The notes under the pieces: generated by a model
Database searches by the model: none
What the model was told of the DNA's origin: nothing
The model's input: only the letters and a program-made list of their open reading frames with translations
Part shown: one piece after another, positions 51,138 to 60,271 of the stretch
Position numbering within the stretch: the stretch's first letter is position 1
Layout: each line of letters begins with the position of its first letter
Assembly: GCF_006346315.1 (NCBI RefSeq)
Contig: NZ_VDMR01000001.1
Coordinates: forward strand, 558,001-622,000
From: Nocardioides litoris
GTDB lineage: Bacteria; Actinomycetota; Actinomycetes; Propionibacteriales; Nocardioidaceae
Direction of reading: 5' to 3'
Length of the DNA: 64,000 nt
Translations under genes and position numbers: made by a program

Positions 51138-52345
51138 GCGACCGCTCGCTCGAGACCGCACTCGCGACCGTCCGCGAGGCGCTGCTCGACGCCGACGGGC
51201 TGGTCCGCGCGGTCGCGTCGGGCCGGCGCCGCACCGGGACGCCCACGTGGCGCCGGGTGGAGCTGCGCTACGTCGACCTCAAGGCGGGCCGGCACCTCCA
51301 GGCCACGGCGTACGACGCCACGCAGGCGCACACCGCCAACCACGCCGCCGGCCCCGCCGCGACCGAGGCGGTCGAGGCGCTGCTGGCCGAGCCGTTCGGC
51401 AACTGGCACGTCGAGACCGCGACGCACACCCACCAGGTGCGCGTGACCAAGAAGGGAGACGCGCTGGTCTCGAGCAAGCGGCGGGCCCAGGAGCTCGAGG
51501 TCGAGCGCGACCACGACCGCACCAAGCAGCACCTGCTGGCCGCCGACGACCCGCTGTGGCGGGCGCTCGGGCTGGCCGGGGCCGACGGCCGGGTCAAGCC
51601 GAGCCGGGCGGCCAAGGTGCGGCAGGTCGAGGAGTTCCTGCGGCTGCTCGACGCGGCCGTCACCGACGCGCTGGCGGCGGGCCACCTGCGCGCCCCGACC
51701 GCCGACGAGCCGCTGCGGGTGGTCGACCTGGGCTGCGGCAACGCCTACCTGACCTTCGCCGCCCAGCGCTACCTCGGCGAGGTGCGCGGCCTGCCGGTCG
51801 CCATGACCGGGGTCGACGTCAAGGAGCAGTCGCGCGAGCACAACAGCCGGGTGGCCGTCGACGTCGGGTTGCCGGCGTCGTTCACCGTCGGCACCATCGC
51901 CGAGGCCGTCGTCGACCCCGCGCCCGAGGTCGTGCTCGCCCTGCACGCCTGCGACACCGCGACCGACGAGGCCCTGGCCCGCGCGGTGGAGTGGCGCGCC
52001 CCGCTGGTCCTGGCTGCGCCCTGCTGCCACCACGACGTCGCCGCCCAGCTGCGCCGCGGGCCGACCCCGCCGGCGTACGCCGAGGTGGTGCGGCACGGCA
52101 TCCTGCGCGAGCGCCTGGCCGACACCTTGACCGACGCGCTGCGCGCCTCGCTGGTGCGGCTGCAGGGCTACCGCGTCGACGTGGTGCAGTTCGTCGAGAG
52201 CCGCCACACGCCGCGCAACACCATGCTGCGCGCGGTGCGCACGGGCGTCGTGCCCGACGGCGCCCGGGCGGAGCTCGACGCGCTGGTCGGCGAGTGGGGG
52301 CTGCGACCCCGCCTGGCCGACCTGCTCGCGGACCCGCCGGCATGA
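51134..52345 (+). CDS. SAM-dependent methyltransferase (Methyltransf_32-like)
   Basis: A 403-residue class I methyltransferase. The SAM-binding motif is VVDLGCGNAYLTFAAQRYL (about residues 197-215), followed by GVDVKEQSREHN and LALHACDTATDEAL. The block VLAAPCCHHD near residue 293 is characteristic of the Methyltransf_32 family, whose substrates are unknown or RNA-related. An N-terminal region of about 190 residues contains repeated basic and acidic stretches. GTG at 51134 overlaps the preceding small ORF and the stop overlaps the next gene (ATGA). The frame is open upstream through the repeat, but that part is not coding. Confidence 0.85.
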   Translation: MSDRSLETALATVREALLDADGLVRAVASGRRRTGTPTWRRVELRYVDLKAGRHLQATAYDATQAHTANHAAGPAATEAVEALLAEPFGNWHVETATHTHQVRVTKKGDALVSSKRRAQELEVERDHDRTKQHLLAADDPLWRALGLAGADGRVKPSRAAKVRQVEEFLRLLDAAVTDALAAGHLRAPTADEPLRVVDLGCGNAYLTFAAQRYLGEVRGLPVAMTGVDVKEQSREHNSRVAVDVGLPASFTVGTIAEAVVDPAPEVVLALHACDTATDEALARAVEWRAPLVLAAPCCHHDVAAQLRRGPTPPAYAEVVRHGILRERLADTLTDALRASLVRLQGYRVDVVQFVESRHTPRNTMLRAVRTGVVPDGARAELDALVGEWGLRPRLADLLADPPA

Positions 52346-53367
52346 CGAGGACGACGAGGACGGCGAGGACGGTCGGGCGGGCGCTCGTGCTGGGGGCGGC
52401 CCTGCCGTTCGTCGTCGGCGTCGCCGCCGCGCCGGCCGTCCCGCCACGCGGCCAGGTCGAGCTGACCTTCCGCGACCCCGAGATCGTCGAGTCCAGCGGC
52501 CTCGTCGCCCGCGACGACCTAGTCCTGACCGTCAACGACTCCGGCGACACCGGTCGGGTCTTCGCCGTCGACCGGGGCACCGGCGAGACCGTCGGCGTCA
52601 CCAGCTGGGCCGCCGAGCCCGACGACGTCGAGGCGCTCGCCCCGGTGGCCGGGTCGGACGGCGCGGCCGGCGAGGTGTGGGTCGGCGACATCGGTGACAA
52701 CCCGCAGACCCGCGACACCGTCACCGTCCTGCGCGTCCCGGTCGGCGTCGGCTACCGCGACGTCGAGCCGGCGTCGTACGAGCTGGTCTACCCCGACGGC
52801 CCCCGCGACGCCGAGACGCTGATGACCGACCCGGCCACGGGCCGGCTGGTGGTCGTGACCAAGGGGATCTTCGGCGGGGAGGTCTACGTCTCCGCACCGC
52901 CCGACCGGCTGAGCCCCGACCGTCCCAACCCGGTGCGCCGGGTCGGCAGCGCGCTCGGCATCGCCACCGACGGGGCGTTCTGGCCCGACGGGCGCCACCT
53001 CGTCGTCCGGGGGTACGCCGACGCCGTGGTCTACACCTGGCCCGCGCTGGACGAGGTGGCCACGCTCGGGCTGCCCGACCAGCAGCAGGGCGAGGGCGTC
53101 GCGGTCGACCCCGCCGGCGCCGTCCTGCTCAGCAGCGAGGGTGCCCGCTCCGAGGTCCTGCGGCTGCGGCTGCCCCCGCGGGTCGCGGCGGCGGTCGCCC
53201 CCGAGCCCGAGCCGACGGCGACCGCGACCGCGGCGCCCGACCCCGCCACGGACCCCTCGCTCCAGCAGCCGCTGCCCGAGCGGTCGGCGTGGCCGTACGT
53301 CGTGGGGGCCGGGTTCGGGGTGGTCATGCTCACCCTGCTGGTGCGCTCCCTCCGTCCGCGCGGGTGA
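52342..53367 (+). CDS. Secreted, C-terminally membrane-anchored propeller-like protein
   Basis: A 341-residue protein. A signal peptide (VGRALVLGAALPFVVGVAAA, residues 10-29) is followed by an extracellular domain with repeated short strands such as LVARDDLVLTVNDSGDTGRV, WVGDIGDNPQTRD and LVVRGYADAVVYTWP, suggesting a beta-propeller. A Pro/Thr/Ala linker leads to one membrane helix AWPYVVGAGFGVVMLTLLVR and a short basic tail. It has no recognised catalytic residues. The ATG overlaps the methyltransferase stop, so the two genes are coupled. Confidence 0.75.
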   Translation: MTRTTRTARTVGRALVLGAALPFVVGVAAAPAVPPRGQVELTFRDPEIVESSGLVARDDLVLTVNDSGDTGRVFAVDRGTGETVGVTSWAAEPDDVEALAPVAGSDGAAGEVWVGDIGDNPQTRDTVTVLRVPVGVGYRDVEPASYELVYPDGPRDAETLMTDPATGRLVVVTKGIFGGEVYVSAPPDRLSPDRPNPVRRVGSALGIATDGAFWPDGRHLVVRGYADAVVYTWPALDEVATLGLPDQQQGEGVAVDPAGAVLLSSEGARSEVLRLRLPPRVAAAVAPEPEPTATATAAPDPATDPSLQQPLPERSAWPYVVGAGFGVVMLTLLVRSLRPRG

Positions 53368-53402
53368 ATCCGCCCCGGGGTGGGCGCTCCTAGCGTGACC
53401 GC

Positions 53403-54422
53403 GTGGTCCGCCTCCGCCGTACGTCGCCCGAGCAGCCGGGGTGGACCCGACGGCGCGCGGGCAGCGGCTTCACCTACCTCGACCAGCACGGCACCAAGCT
53501 GGCCACCGACGACGCCGCGCGGGTCAAGGCCCTGGTCATCCCGCCGGCCTGGCAGGAGGTGTGGATCACCCCGCACCCCAACGGGCACCTGCAGGCCGTC
53601 GGCACCGACGCGGCCGGGCGACGCCAGTACCTCTACCACCCCGAGTGGCGGGCCCGGCGGGATGCGGAGAAGTTCGACCGGGTGCTGGAGTTCGGCCGCG
53701 GGCTGGTCAAGGCCCGCGAGTCGGTGCTCACCGACCTCGGCCGGGAGGGCATGCCGCTCGAGCGCGCCTGCGCCGCCGCCGTGCGCCTGCTCGACCTGGG
53801 CTACTTCCGCATCGGCAACGACGTGTACGCCGACACCCACGGCTCGTTCGGGCTGACGACCCTCGAGCGGCGGCACGTCCGGCGGCGGCAGGACCGGCTG
53901 GTCTTCACCTTCGTCGGCAAGTCAGGCGTCGACCACCGCATCGAGATCGACGACGCGACCGTCATCGAGGCGGTGGACATCATGCGTCGACGCCGCTCCC
54001 GCGACGACCCGTCGCTGCTGGCCTACCAGCACGGACGCAGCTGGCGCTCGATCATCCCCGACCTGGTCAACGCCTACGTCCGCGACACCACCGGCCTGCA
54101 GGCCACGGCCAAGGACTTCCGCACCTGGCACGCCACCGTGCTCGCCGCGGCCGCGCTGGCCGAGACCGCCGAGCACGGCGAGACCCAGGCCTCGCGCAAG
54201 CGGGCCGTGTCGGGGGCGATGAAGGAGGTCTCGGCGTTCCTCGGCAACACCCCGACCCTGGCCCGCAGCTCCTACGTCGACCCGCGGGTCGTCGACGCCT
54301 ACGAGGAGGGCCGCACCATCCACGGCACGACTCGCCGGTCCTACGACACCCCCGACGAGCGCCAGGCCGCGCTCGAGCGGGCCACCCTGAAGCTCATCAA
54401 GGCCCAGGAGGCGGCGTCGTGA
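53403..54422 (+). CDS. DNA topoisomerase IB (poxvirus type)
   Basis: A 339-residue type IB topoisomerase that relaxes supercoils through a 3'-phosphotyrosine. The N-terminal domain has GFTYLDQHG and IPPAWQEVWI. Catalytic elements appear as RIGNDVYA, TFVGKSGVDH, KDFRTWHATVL and the active-site Tyr in ARSSYVDPRV (about residue 294). Length and layout match bacterial poxvirus-like enzymes. GTG at 53403 has TAGCGT (53391-53396) six bases upstream. The stop overlaps the macrodomain gene start (GTGA). Confidence 0.93.
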   Translation: MVRLRRTSPEQPGWTRRRAGSGFTYLDQHGTKLATDDAARVKALVIPPAWQEVWITPHPNGHLQAVGTDAAGRRQYLYHPEWRARRDAEKFDRVLEFGRGLVKARESVLTDLGREGMPLERACAAAVRLLDLGYFRIGNDVYADTHGSFGLTTLERRHVRRRQDRLVFTFVGKSGVDHRIEIDDATVIEAVDIMRRRRSRDDPSLLAYQHGRSWRSIIPDLVNAYVRDTTGLQATAKDFRTWHATVLAAAALAETAEHGETQASRKRAVSGAMKEVSAFLGNTPTLARSSYVDPRVVDAYEEGRTIHGTTRRSYDTPDERQAALERATLKLIKAQEAAS

Positions 54423-54937
54423 CCGCCGGCCGGACCGAGGTGAGCGTCGTCCGCGGCGACATCACGACCCAGGACGTCGACGCCGTCGTCAACGCGGCCA
54501 ACCGGCGGATGCGCGGCGGGGGAGGGGTCGACGGGGCGATCCACCGCGCGGGTGGCCCGGCGGTGCTCGAGGACTGCCGCCGCCGCTTCCCCCACGGCCT
54601 CGGCACCGGCGAGGCCGGCTGGACCACCGCCGGCGACCTCCCGGCCACCTGGGTCATCCACGTCGTCGGCCCGAACTTCTCCCGCGGCGAGCGCGACCGG
54701 TCGCTGCTCGTCTCCTGCTACACCGGCGCCCTCGCAGTCGCCGACGAGCTCGGCGCCCGCACCGTGGCCTTCCCGCTCGTCTCCGCCGGCGCCTACGGCT
54801 GGCCCCACGACGACGCCGTCCGCGCCGCCGTCGACACCCTCCGCACCACGCCCACCGCCGTGATCGAGGGCCGCCTCGTCGCCTTCGGCCGCTCGGCGTA
54901 CGACGACATCGCGGCCGCGCTCGCCACAGGGCGATAG
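54419..54937 (+). CDS. Macrodomain ADP-ribose hydrolase
   Basis: A 172-residue single macrodomain of the YmdB/MacroD type, which removes O-acetyl from O-acetyl-ADP-ribose or ADP-ribose from acidic residues. Visible motifs are GDITTQDVDAVVNAANRRM (about residues 13-31), GGGGVDGAIHRAGG, GTGEAGWTTAGDLP and PLVSAGAYGWP. The Asn and Asp of the ligand pocket are present. It is coupled to the topoisomerase IB gene by a 4-nt overlap. Its TAG stop lies inside the arm of the downstream inverted repeat. Confidence 0.93.
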   Translation: MTAGRTEVSVVRGDITTQDVDAVVNAANRRMRGGGGVDGAIHRAGGPAVLEDCRRRFPHGLGTGEAGWTTAGDLPATWVIHVVGPNFSRGERDRSLLVSCYTGALAVADELGARTVAFPLVSAGAYGWPHDDAVRAAVDTLRTTPTAVIEGRLVAFGRSAYDDIAAALATGR

Positions 54938-54996
54938 TCCCTGGCAGGAATCACGGGTCAGGTCGGCCCGACCCGTGATCCTTGCCAGGGACTATC
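54933..54996. terminator. Bidirectional terminator, 27-bp inverted repeat
   Basis: Two 27-nt arms (54933-54959 and 54970-54996) match at all but two positions around a 10-nt loop. It separates the macrodomain gene (plus) from serC (minus), which converge on it. The ends read GATAGTCCC and GGGACTATC, giving short A/T tracts on neither side. Confidence 0.85.
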
Positions 54997-55020
54997 CCCT
55001 CCTGGGGTCGGAGGAGCGGG

Positions 55021-56145
<1,125 letters not shown>

Positions 56146-56153
56146 TCAGCGCC

Positions 56154-56672
56154 ATGACCGAGCCCCGCCCCGCCGTCCACCCCGCCGTGCAGCTGCGTCT
56201 CGAGCCCGCGGCGTACGGCGACCCCGACGTGGTCGCGCTGGTCGACCGGGTGCAGGCGGAGTACGTCGAGCGCTACGGCAGCCCCGACGAGTCGCCGGTC
56301 GACCCGGCGCTGTTCGTCGCGCCGCACGGCACCTTCGTCGTGGGGTACCTCGACGACGTCCCGGTCGCGACGGGCGCGTGGCGGGCCTCGACGGTCGAGG
56401 TGTTCGGCGCCGCCCGCACCGCCGAGGTCAAGCGCATGTACGTCGTCCCGGAAGCCCGCGGCCGGGGCCTGGCGCGGGTGGTGCTGGCCCACCTCGAGGC
56501 CAGCGCGGCGGCTGCCGGGATCGAGGCCCTCGTGCTGGAGACCGGGCTGCGCCAGCCGGAGGCGATCGCGCTCTACGAGTCGTCCGGCTACGTGCCGGTG
56601 CCTGGGTTCGGGCACTACACCGGGTCGCCGCTCAGCCGCTGCTTCGGCAAGGACCTGCGCCCGGGCGCATGA
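56154..56672 (+). CDS. GNAT family N-acetyltransferase
   Basis: A 172-residue GNAT acetyltransferase. The acetyl-CoA loop is in VKRMYVVPEARGRGLARVVL (about residues 91-110), with the usual R-G-x-G-L/A pattern, and the C-terminal block ALYESSGYVPVPGFGHYTG. The substrate is unknown. ATG at 56154 lies 9 nt after TAGTCT. Its promoter must overlap the start of serC on the other strand. A strong hairpin follows the stop. Confidence 0.88.
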   Translation: MTEPRPAVHPAVQLRLEPAAYGDPDVVALVDRVQAEYVERYGSPDESPVDPALFVAPHGTFVVGYLDDVPVATGAWRASTVEVFGAARTAEVKRMYVVPEARGRGLARVVLAHLEASAAAAGIEALVLETGLRQPEAIALYESSGYVPVPGFGHYTGSPLSRCFGKDLRPGA

Positions 56673-56673
56673 G

Positions 56674-56708
56674 GACCGCCCGCCGGTCCCGAGATCCGGC
56701 GGGCGGTC
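56674..56708. terminator. Hairpin terminator, GNAT and small gene
   Basis: A perfect 13-bp stem (56674-56686 with 56696-56708) has a 9-nt loop. It begins just after the GNAT stop and lies 23 nt from the stop of the convergent 68-residue gene, so it can serve both strands. Confidence 0.85.
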
Positions 56709-56730
56709 GTGCCCGAGAGGTCTGGTGGGG

Positions 56731-56937
56731 TCAGGCGGGGACGCCGGCCGCGCGCGCGGCGGGGTGGTCCATCATCGCGGCGATGCGCTGCACGGTGGGG
56801 GCGTCGGCGGGGTGCAGCCCCTCCACGACCACGAGGCCGGGGACCTCGGTGGTGGCCGCCTGGTGCCCGAGCCCGGCGAGGGCGTCGGCGACCTGGGTCG
56901 CGGTGGCGGAGTCGGAGACGATCATCTGGATCTTCAC
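56731..56937 (-). CDS. Uncharacterised 68-residue protein
   Basis: A small protein starting MKIQMIVSDSATATQVADAL, with a middle strand VPGLVVVEGLHPADAPTVQR. The alternation of strands and helices suggests a compact alpha-beta fold. GTG at 56937 has GAAGG about eight bases upstream. I do not recognise a family. It is convergent with the GNAT gene, and its own upstream region (56938-57135) contains a 9-bp inverted repeat at 57042-57069. Confidence 0.6.
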   Translation of the reverse strand: MKIQMIVSDSATATQVADALAGLGHQAATTEVPGLVVVEGLHPADAPTVQRIAAMMDHPAARAAGVPA

Positions 56938-57041
56938 GGGAGCACCTTCCGTCGGGCGCGCACCGGTGCGCGCTCCCTGGTGGTGCCCGCGGCCCCACCG
57001 CCCCAACCGACCCAGAGGGGTGGTCGGTCGGGCGGCCCGGG

Positions 57042-57069
57042 CCGGGATGGCCCGGCCGGACCATCCCGG
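57042..57069. other. Inverted repeat upstream of the 68-residue gene
   Basis: CCGGGATGG (57042-57050) and CCATCCCGG (57061-57069) form a perfect 9-bp stem with a 10-nt loop in the divergent intergenic region. It could be an operator or a terminator remnant; nothing further supports either. Confidence 0.4.
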
Positions 57070-57135
57070 ACGCCGACCGGCCACGCGTCCACGCACCGCC
57101 CCACAGCACGGCGGCCCTGCGCCTAGCGTCGACGG

Positions 57136-57747
57136 GTGCTGTCCGTCCGCGCCCTCGCGCTCGTCCTCGCCGCCGCGCTGCTGCCGCTGCTGCCCGTCCC
57201 GGCCGCGCCGTCGTCCGCCGAGGGCGCCGTCGTGCTGCCGGTCGAGGCGCCGGCGTCGTACGAGCCCGCGACGCGGTGCGCGCCCGCGGCCAAGCCGGGC
57301 ACCCGCGTGCTCGCCCGCTGGCTGGAGCGGCGCCACGGCAGCCACACCTCGATCTCGCGGTCGTGCCGGCCGGGCCAGGTCACCTCCGAGCACCAGGAGG
57401 GACGGGCGGTCGACTGGTCCGCCGACGCCCGCACGCCCGCGGGACGGCGCGCGGCCCGACGACTGCTGCGCGAGCTCCTCGCCCCCGACGCGGCGGGCGA
57501 GGCGGCGGCGCTGGCCCGGCGGATGGGCGTGATGTACCTGATCTGGGACGACCACCTGTACGCCGCCTGGCGCGGCTTCGAGCCCGAGCCCTACCTGAGC
57601 TCGTCGTGCCGCTCGCGCCGCCGGTGCTCGCCGACCCTGCGCCACCGCGACCACGTGCACGTCTCGCTCACCCGGCGCGCGGCCCGGGGCGAGACGTCCT
57701 GGTACCTCCGTCAGCCCCCGAGGTACGACGCCCGGTCGACCTCGTAG
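57136..57747 (+). CDS. Secreted M15-like (ARB_07466-type) domain protein
   Basis: A 203-residue secreted protein. A signal peptide (residues 1-28) ends near AAPSSAEG. The mature part has TSEHQEGRAVDWS (about residues 95-107) and HRDHVHVSLTR (about 173-183), matching the zinc-binding His/Asp pattern of M15 peptidases and related secreted proteins. Two cysteine pairs may form disulfides. A role in peptidoglycan is inferred, not shown. GTG at 57136 has TAGCGT (57124-57129) six bases upstream. The 3' end overlaps the convergent GNAT gene by 37 nt. Confidence 0.78.
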   Translation: MLSVRALALVLAAALLPLLPVPAAPSSAEGAVVLPVEAPASYEPATRCAPAAKPGTRVLARWLERRHGSHTSISRSCRPGQVTSEHQEGRAVDWSADARTPAGRRAARRLLRELLAPDAAGEAAALARRMGVMYLIWDDHLYAAWRGFEPEPYLSSSCRSRRRCSPTLRHRDHVHVSLTRRAARGETSWYLRQPPRYDARSTS

Positions 57748-58286
57748 CGGACCTCGCCCTCCTCCCAGCCCGGCAGCGGGTCGTCCCACTGCCGCACCTC
57801 GGTGAGCACGTGGCGCAGGCCGGCCTTGGTCATCACGCCCCGCGACCCGGTGTTGACGGCCATCGTCTCGGCCCAGACCCGGTCGAGCCCGACGGTGCGG
57901 AAGGCGTGGTCGAGCAGGGCGCGGGCGCCCTCGGTGGCATACCCGTGGCCCCAGGCGTCGCGCCGCAGCCGGTAGCCGAGCTCGGCGGAGACCGGCCGGC
58001 CGTCGTCGGGGGCGTCACCGGGACCGTCGGGGATGAGGCACCACCAGCCGAGGAACGCGCCGTCGGCCCACCCCGCCCAGTAGCCGAGGCGGTGGGCGTC
58101 GGCCTCGGGCCGGAGCCGGCGCGGCACCTGCGCGAGGACCTCCTCGCGCGCCAGCGCCCGGCCGCGCAGGAACCGCTGCACGGCCGGGTCGCTGTCGAGC
58201 TCGACGAGCAGCTCGGTGTGGTCGGTCGTGAGCGGCTCCAGCCGGAGCCGCTCGGTGACCAGCGTGGGTCGGCTCAGCCGGCCCAC
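57711..58286 (-). CDS. GNAT family N-acetyltransferase (RimJ/RimL-like)
   Basis: A 191-residue acetyltransferase of the RimJ/RimL/Acetyltransf_3 group. It starts with LVTERLRLEPLTTDHTELLV, and the acetyl-CoA region is RRDAWGHGYATEGARALLDH (about residues 107-126), followed by LDRVWAETMAVNTGSRGVM. The substrate is unknown. GTG at 58286 lies inside the end of the citrate synthase gene (13-nt overlap), so translation is coupled to it. Its end overlaps the secreted M15-like gene on the opposite strand. Confidence 0.88.
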   Translation of the reverse strand: MGRLSRPTLVTERLRLEPLTTDHTELLVELDSDPAVQRFLRGRALAREEVLAQVPRRLRPEADAHRLGYWAGWADGAFLGWWCLIPDGPGDAPDDGRPVSAELGYRLRRDAWGHGYATEGARALLDHAFRTVGLDRVWAETMAVNTGSRGVMTKAGLRHVLTEVRQWDDPLPGWEEGEVRYEVDRASYLGG

Positions 58287-59377
58287 TCGGCGTTCCAGCC
58301 CTCGACGTCCTCAGCGGGACGGGCGGCGGGGCCGGTGTAGATCGCCGAGGGACGGATCAGGCGTCCGGTGCGCTTCTGCTCCAGGATGTGGGCCGACCAG
58401 CCGCCGGTGCGGGCGCAGGTGAACATCGAGGTGAACATGTTGCTCGGCACCTCGGCGAAGTCGAGCACGATCGCGGCCCAGAACTCCACGTTGGTCTCGA
58501 GGACGCGGTCGGGGCGGCGCTCGCGCAGCTCGGCCAGCGCGGCCTTCTCCAGGGCCTCAGCCACCTCGTAGCGGGGCGCGTCGAGCTCCTTGGCCGTGCG
58601 GCGCAGCACGCGGGCGCGGGGGTCCTCGGCGCGGTAGACGCGGTGGCCGAAGCCCATCAGCCGCTCGCCGCGGTCGAGCAGGCCCTTGACGTAGCCCTCG
58701 GCGTCACCAGACTCCTCGACGTCGCTGATCATGCCGAGCACCCGCGAGGGGGCGCCGCCGTGCAGCGGGCCGCTCATCGCGCCGATGGCGCCGGAGAACG
58801 CGGCGGCCACGTCGGCGCCGGTGGAGGTGATGACGCGGGCGGTGAACGTGGAGGCGTTCATGCCGTGCTCGGCCGCGGAGCTCCAGTAGGCGTCGATGGC
58901 GTGGGCGTGCTTCGGGTCGGCCTCGCCCTTCCAGCGGATGAGGAACTTCTCGGCCAGGGTGCGGCCCTCGTCGACCTCCTTCTGCGGCACGACGGCCTGG
59001 TGCAGGCCGCGGGCCGACTGGGCGGCGTAGGAGAGGACCATGACGGCGAGGCGGCCGATGTCGTCGCGCGCCTGCTCGTCGGAGATGTCGTAGGTCTGGC
59101 CGAAGCCGAAGGCCGGGGCCAGCATGGCCACCGCGGCCTGCACGTCGACGCGCACGTCGCCGGTGTGGACCGGGAGGTTGAACGGCTCGGCGGGGGACAG
59201 GCCCGGGGTGTAGGCGCCGTCGATGAGCAGGCCCCAGACGTTCTCGAAGGGCACGCGGCCGACGATGTCCTCGATGTCGACGCCGCGGTAGCGCAGCGCC
59301 GAGCCCTCCTTGTCGGGCTCGGCGATCTCGGTCTCGAACGCGACGACGCCCTCGAGCCCGTGGTGTACCTCGGTCAT
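58274..59377 (-). CDS. citA: Citrate synthase (type II-like, CitA)
   Basis: A 367-residue citrate synthase. Features are LRYRGVDIEDIVGRVPFENV, the His of GMNASTFTARVITSTGAD, GPLHGGAPSRVLGMI and the catalytic His in MGFGHRVYRAEDPRARVLR (about residue 234). The shorter length and sequence resemble CitA/methylcitrate-type enzymes of actinobacteria; a second synthase may exist elsewhere. ATG at 59377 follows GAAGGAG. It is divergent from pdxH, an arrangement common in actinobacteria. Confidence 0.93.
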   Translation of the reverse strand: MTEVHHGLEGVVAFETEIAEPDKEGSALRYRGVDIEDIVGRVPFENVWGLLIDGAYTPGLSPAEPFNLPVHTGDVRVDVQAAVAMLAPAFGFGQTYDISDEQARDDIGRLAVMVLSYAAQSARGLHQAVVPQKEVDEGRTLAEKFLIRWKGEADPKHAHAIDAYWSSAAEHGMNASTFTARVITSTGADVAAAFSGAIGAMSGPLHGGAPSRVLGMISDVEESGDAEGYVKGLLDRGERLMGFGHRVYRAEDPRARVLRRTAKELDAPRYEVAEALEKAALAELRERRPDRVLETNVEFWAAIVLDFAEVPSNMFTSMFTCARTGGWSAHILEQKRTGRLIRPSAIYTGPAARPAEDVEGWNAEWAG

Positions 59378-59459
59378 GCCTGCTCCTTCGATCCGGATGC
59401 GTGATCCGGTGGTCAGTCCGGGTGGTCCGCGGCGCATTGTGCCGCACTACGTTCGGGCC

Positions 59460-60113
59460 ATGACCACCCCGGGAGATCTCGCTGCGCTCCGCCACGAGTA
59501 CGCCGCCGGCGGGCTCGCCGAGAGCGAGCTGACCGCCGACCCGCTCGAGCTGTTCGGCCGGTGGTTCGACCAGGCGCAGTCGGCCGGGCTGCCCGAGCCC
59601 AACGCGATGGTGTTGGCCACGGCGTCCGCCGAGGGTCGGCCGTCGGTGCGCACCGTGCTGCTCAAGGGCGTCGGTGCCGACGGGTTCCGGTTCTTCACCA
59701 ACCACGGCTCGCGCAAGGGCCACGACCTCGCCGCCCAGCCCTGGTGCTCGCTGCTCTTCCCCTGGCACCCGCTGGAGCGGCAGGTGCGGGTCGAGGGCAC
59801 CGCCACCGCGCTGCCGCGCGCCGACGTCGAGGAGTACTACGCCCAGCGGCCCCGCGGCTCGCGGCTCGGCGCGTGGGCCAGCCACCAGTCGCGGGAGGTG
59901 CCCGACCGCGAGGCCCTCGCGGCGTCGTACGCCGAGGTCGAGGCGCGCTTCGCCGGCGTCGACGACGTGCCCCCGCCCGAGGAGTGGGGCGGCTACGTCG
60001 TGCGTCCGGAGGTCGTCGAGTTCTGGCAGGGCCGGCCCAGCCGGATGCACGACCGGCTCGTCTACCGCCGCGGCGACGACGACAGCTGGTCGACCAGCCG
60101 GCTCGCCCCCTAG
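59460..60113 (+). CDS. pdxH: Pyridoxamine 5'-phosphate oxidase
   Basis: A 217-residue FMN enzyme that converts PNP or PMP to PLP. Typical features are PNAMVLATASAEGRPSVRTV (about residues 42-61), FFTNHGSRKGHDL, SLLFPWHPLERQVRVEG and the C-terminal EFWQGRPSRMHDRL then WSTSRLAP. The frame is open to 59310, but ATG at 59460 gives the normal N-terminus and has TACGTT (59448-59453) six bases upstream. It is divergent from citA. Confidence 0.95.
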   Translation: MTTPGDLAALRHEYAAGGLAESELTADPLELFGRWFDQAQSAGLPEPNAMVLATASAEGRPSVRTVLLKGVGADGFRFFTNHGSRKGHDLAAQPWCSLLFPWHPLERQVRVEGTATALPRADVEEYYAQRPRGSRLGAWASHQSREVPDREALAASYAEVEARFAGVDDVPPPEEWGGYVVRPEVVEFWQGRPSRMHDRLVYRRGDDDSWSTSRLAP

Positions 60114-60271
60114 GCAGCGGTCCCAGGACGCGCGTCAAGCCACGCGGCACCCCGACCGATCCTCCCGGTGAGGCCCGGCCTGACCCGGACGGGCCAACCT
60201 GCCTCCCGAACGGTCAGAACGTGCCCGAGCCCCTGTCGCGCCCTCCGCGGACGACGTCCACTGGACGCACC

